From the NCBI GenBank assembly GCA_031255315.1, contig JAIRSS010000141.1, positions 1 to 5,455 on the forward strand: 5,455 bases of DNA, in the 5' to 3' direction. This DNA comes from Spirochaetaceae bacterium (GTDB taxonomy: Bacteria > Spirochaetota > Spirochaetia > Treponematales > Breznakiellaceae). This document shows, piece after piece, positions 4,829 through 5,455 of this stretch. A program made the position numbers and the translations under genes. Within the stretch, counting starts at the first letter, position 1. Every line of letters begins with the position of its first letter. The notes beneath the pieces are model-generated. The model was not told the DNA's origin and did no database searches. It saw only the letters and a program-made list of their open reading frames with translations.

Positions 4829-5455
4829 TTATACATTTTGCATAACCGTATTGGTTTTGGCCTTTTGAATCTTTGCCAAAATATCTTCCGGCTTCTTCAC
4901 CCATTTGAAACTGCGACCGGAAGCGTTCCATGCTCTGATATAGTCTTTAACCGCTTTTTCCAGTTGCCCCACCGATCCCCGGCTTTCCCGCCGTATCCTT
5001 TTATTCGTTATTTCCGCAAACCACCACTCCACTCAATTCAGCCATGACGAACGGGCCGGTATGAAATGCGTTACAAAACAACCGCCCTTCGTTTCAAAAT
5101 ATGCTCTCACTTCCTTCGTTTTATGCGTTGCGTAATTGTCGGCGATAATAGGTAACGTCTTCCCCTTCCCGCTCTCTTTGTCTGCTTTTTTCAGAAACAC
5201 CGGGTAATCCTCCGCTTTGTGCGCCCCCCTGCATTCCCCGGTGACGTTCCCGCTGAGCAAAAAGCATCGTTGTTCCATGCCTCACATAATCCGCGGTCCG
5301 CCGTTCAGGCACTCGCGGCAATATCGGAAGAACCGGCCGGGTCCGCCCGGGCGCCTGTATCTGTGTTTTCCCGTCCACACAAAGAATTATCGCATTTTCA
5401 GGCGGATCCATGTACAACCCCGCCACGTCTTTCAGCCTGCGCTCAAAATCAGGGT
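4829..5455 (-). pseudogene. IS630-family transposase, 3' part, frameshifted and with an internal stop
   Basis: The frame is open at the right edge (PDFERRLKDVAGLYMDPPEN), so the N-terminal part lies outside the window. The first catalytic Asp is in IILCVDGKTQIQA, where Gly replaces the usual Glu after it. The frame holds to about HGTTMLFA; between roughly 5248 and 5265 it shifts by one, and GNVTGECRGAHKAEDYPVFLKK continues. The second Asp is in IIADNYATHKTKEVRAY. SSWLN is then followed by an in-frame TGA (5033-5035), after which the same frame resumes VEWWFAEITNKRIRR with the third catalytic residue, Glu. The stop most simply arises from an Arg CGA by one transition, though the ancestral residue is a guess. 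The C-terminal AWNASGRSFKWVKKPEDIL segment matches the family. The final stop is at 4829-4831, only 11 bases before the IS5-family repeat, so the IS630 end is probably trimmed. All three catalytic residues survive but no intact protein can be made. Confidence 0.85.

Noticed and set aside
4838..5047. 69-codon plus-strand frame opposite the IS630-family transposase
   Set aside because: Shadow of the clear IS630 C-terminal region on the minus strand.
1..5455. CRISPR array, tRNA/rRNA genes, riboswitch or a novel multi-gene system
   Set aside because: No regularly spaced direct repeats, no tRNA- or rRNA-like sequence and no cluster of unknown intact genes were seen on either strand.

Overview
The window looks like a piece of a spirochaete chromosome, probably a Treponema-type bacterium of moderately high GC. 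This is inferred from the style of the MurE protein (DEDPR motif), a lipoprotein polysaccharide deacetylase with a loose lipobox, and a MotA/TolQ-like membrane protein of a kind I associate with treponemes. No marker gene fixes the taxon, so this is an inference and not an identification.

Left half (1-3313) is intact, GC-rich chromosomal DNA. The 3' part of an AMMECR1-domain gene runs in from the left edge and is followed one base later by murE, which makes the UDP-MurNAc-tripeptide of peptidoglycan; the two look translationally coupled. A convergent gene on the minus strand encodes a predicted lipoprotein of the NodB/CE4 polysaccharide deacetylase family. The 3' end of murE and the gap between the convergent genes hold several nested inverted repeats and palindromes, which may act as a bidirectional terminator or be part of a dispersed repeat. 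Two genes of the left half therefore concern the cell envelope (murE and the deacetylase).

Right half (3499-5455) is decayed accessory DNA. An AT-rich MotA/TolQ/ExbB-like gene carries two single-base frameshifts and is cut off exactly at the left terminal inverted repeat of an 805-bp IS5-family element (4013-4817). That element keeps perfect 17-bp terminal inverted repeats, but its transposase is broken by several frameshifts, contains a 13-base G run and has Gly where the second catalytic Asp is expected. Directly beyond it lies the 3' part of an IS630-family transposase on the minus strand, broken by a frameshift and an in-frame TGA, and running off the right edge.

I see no CRISPR array, tRNA, rRNA or recognisable new defence or biosynthetic system. 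The most informative observations are the IS junction between unrelated flanks, the layered decay of three genes, the G13 tract, the MurE substrate motif and the structured murE 3' region.
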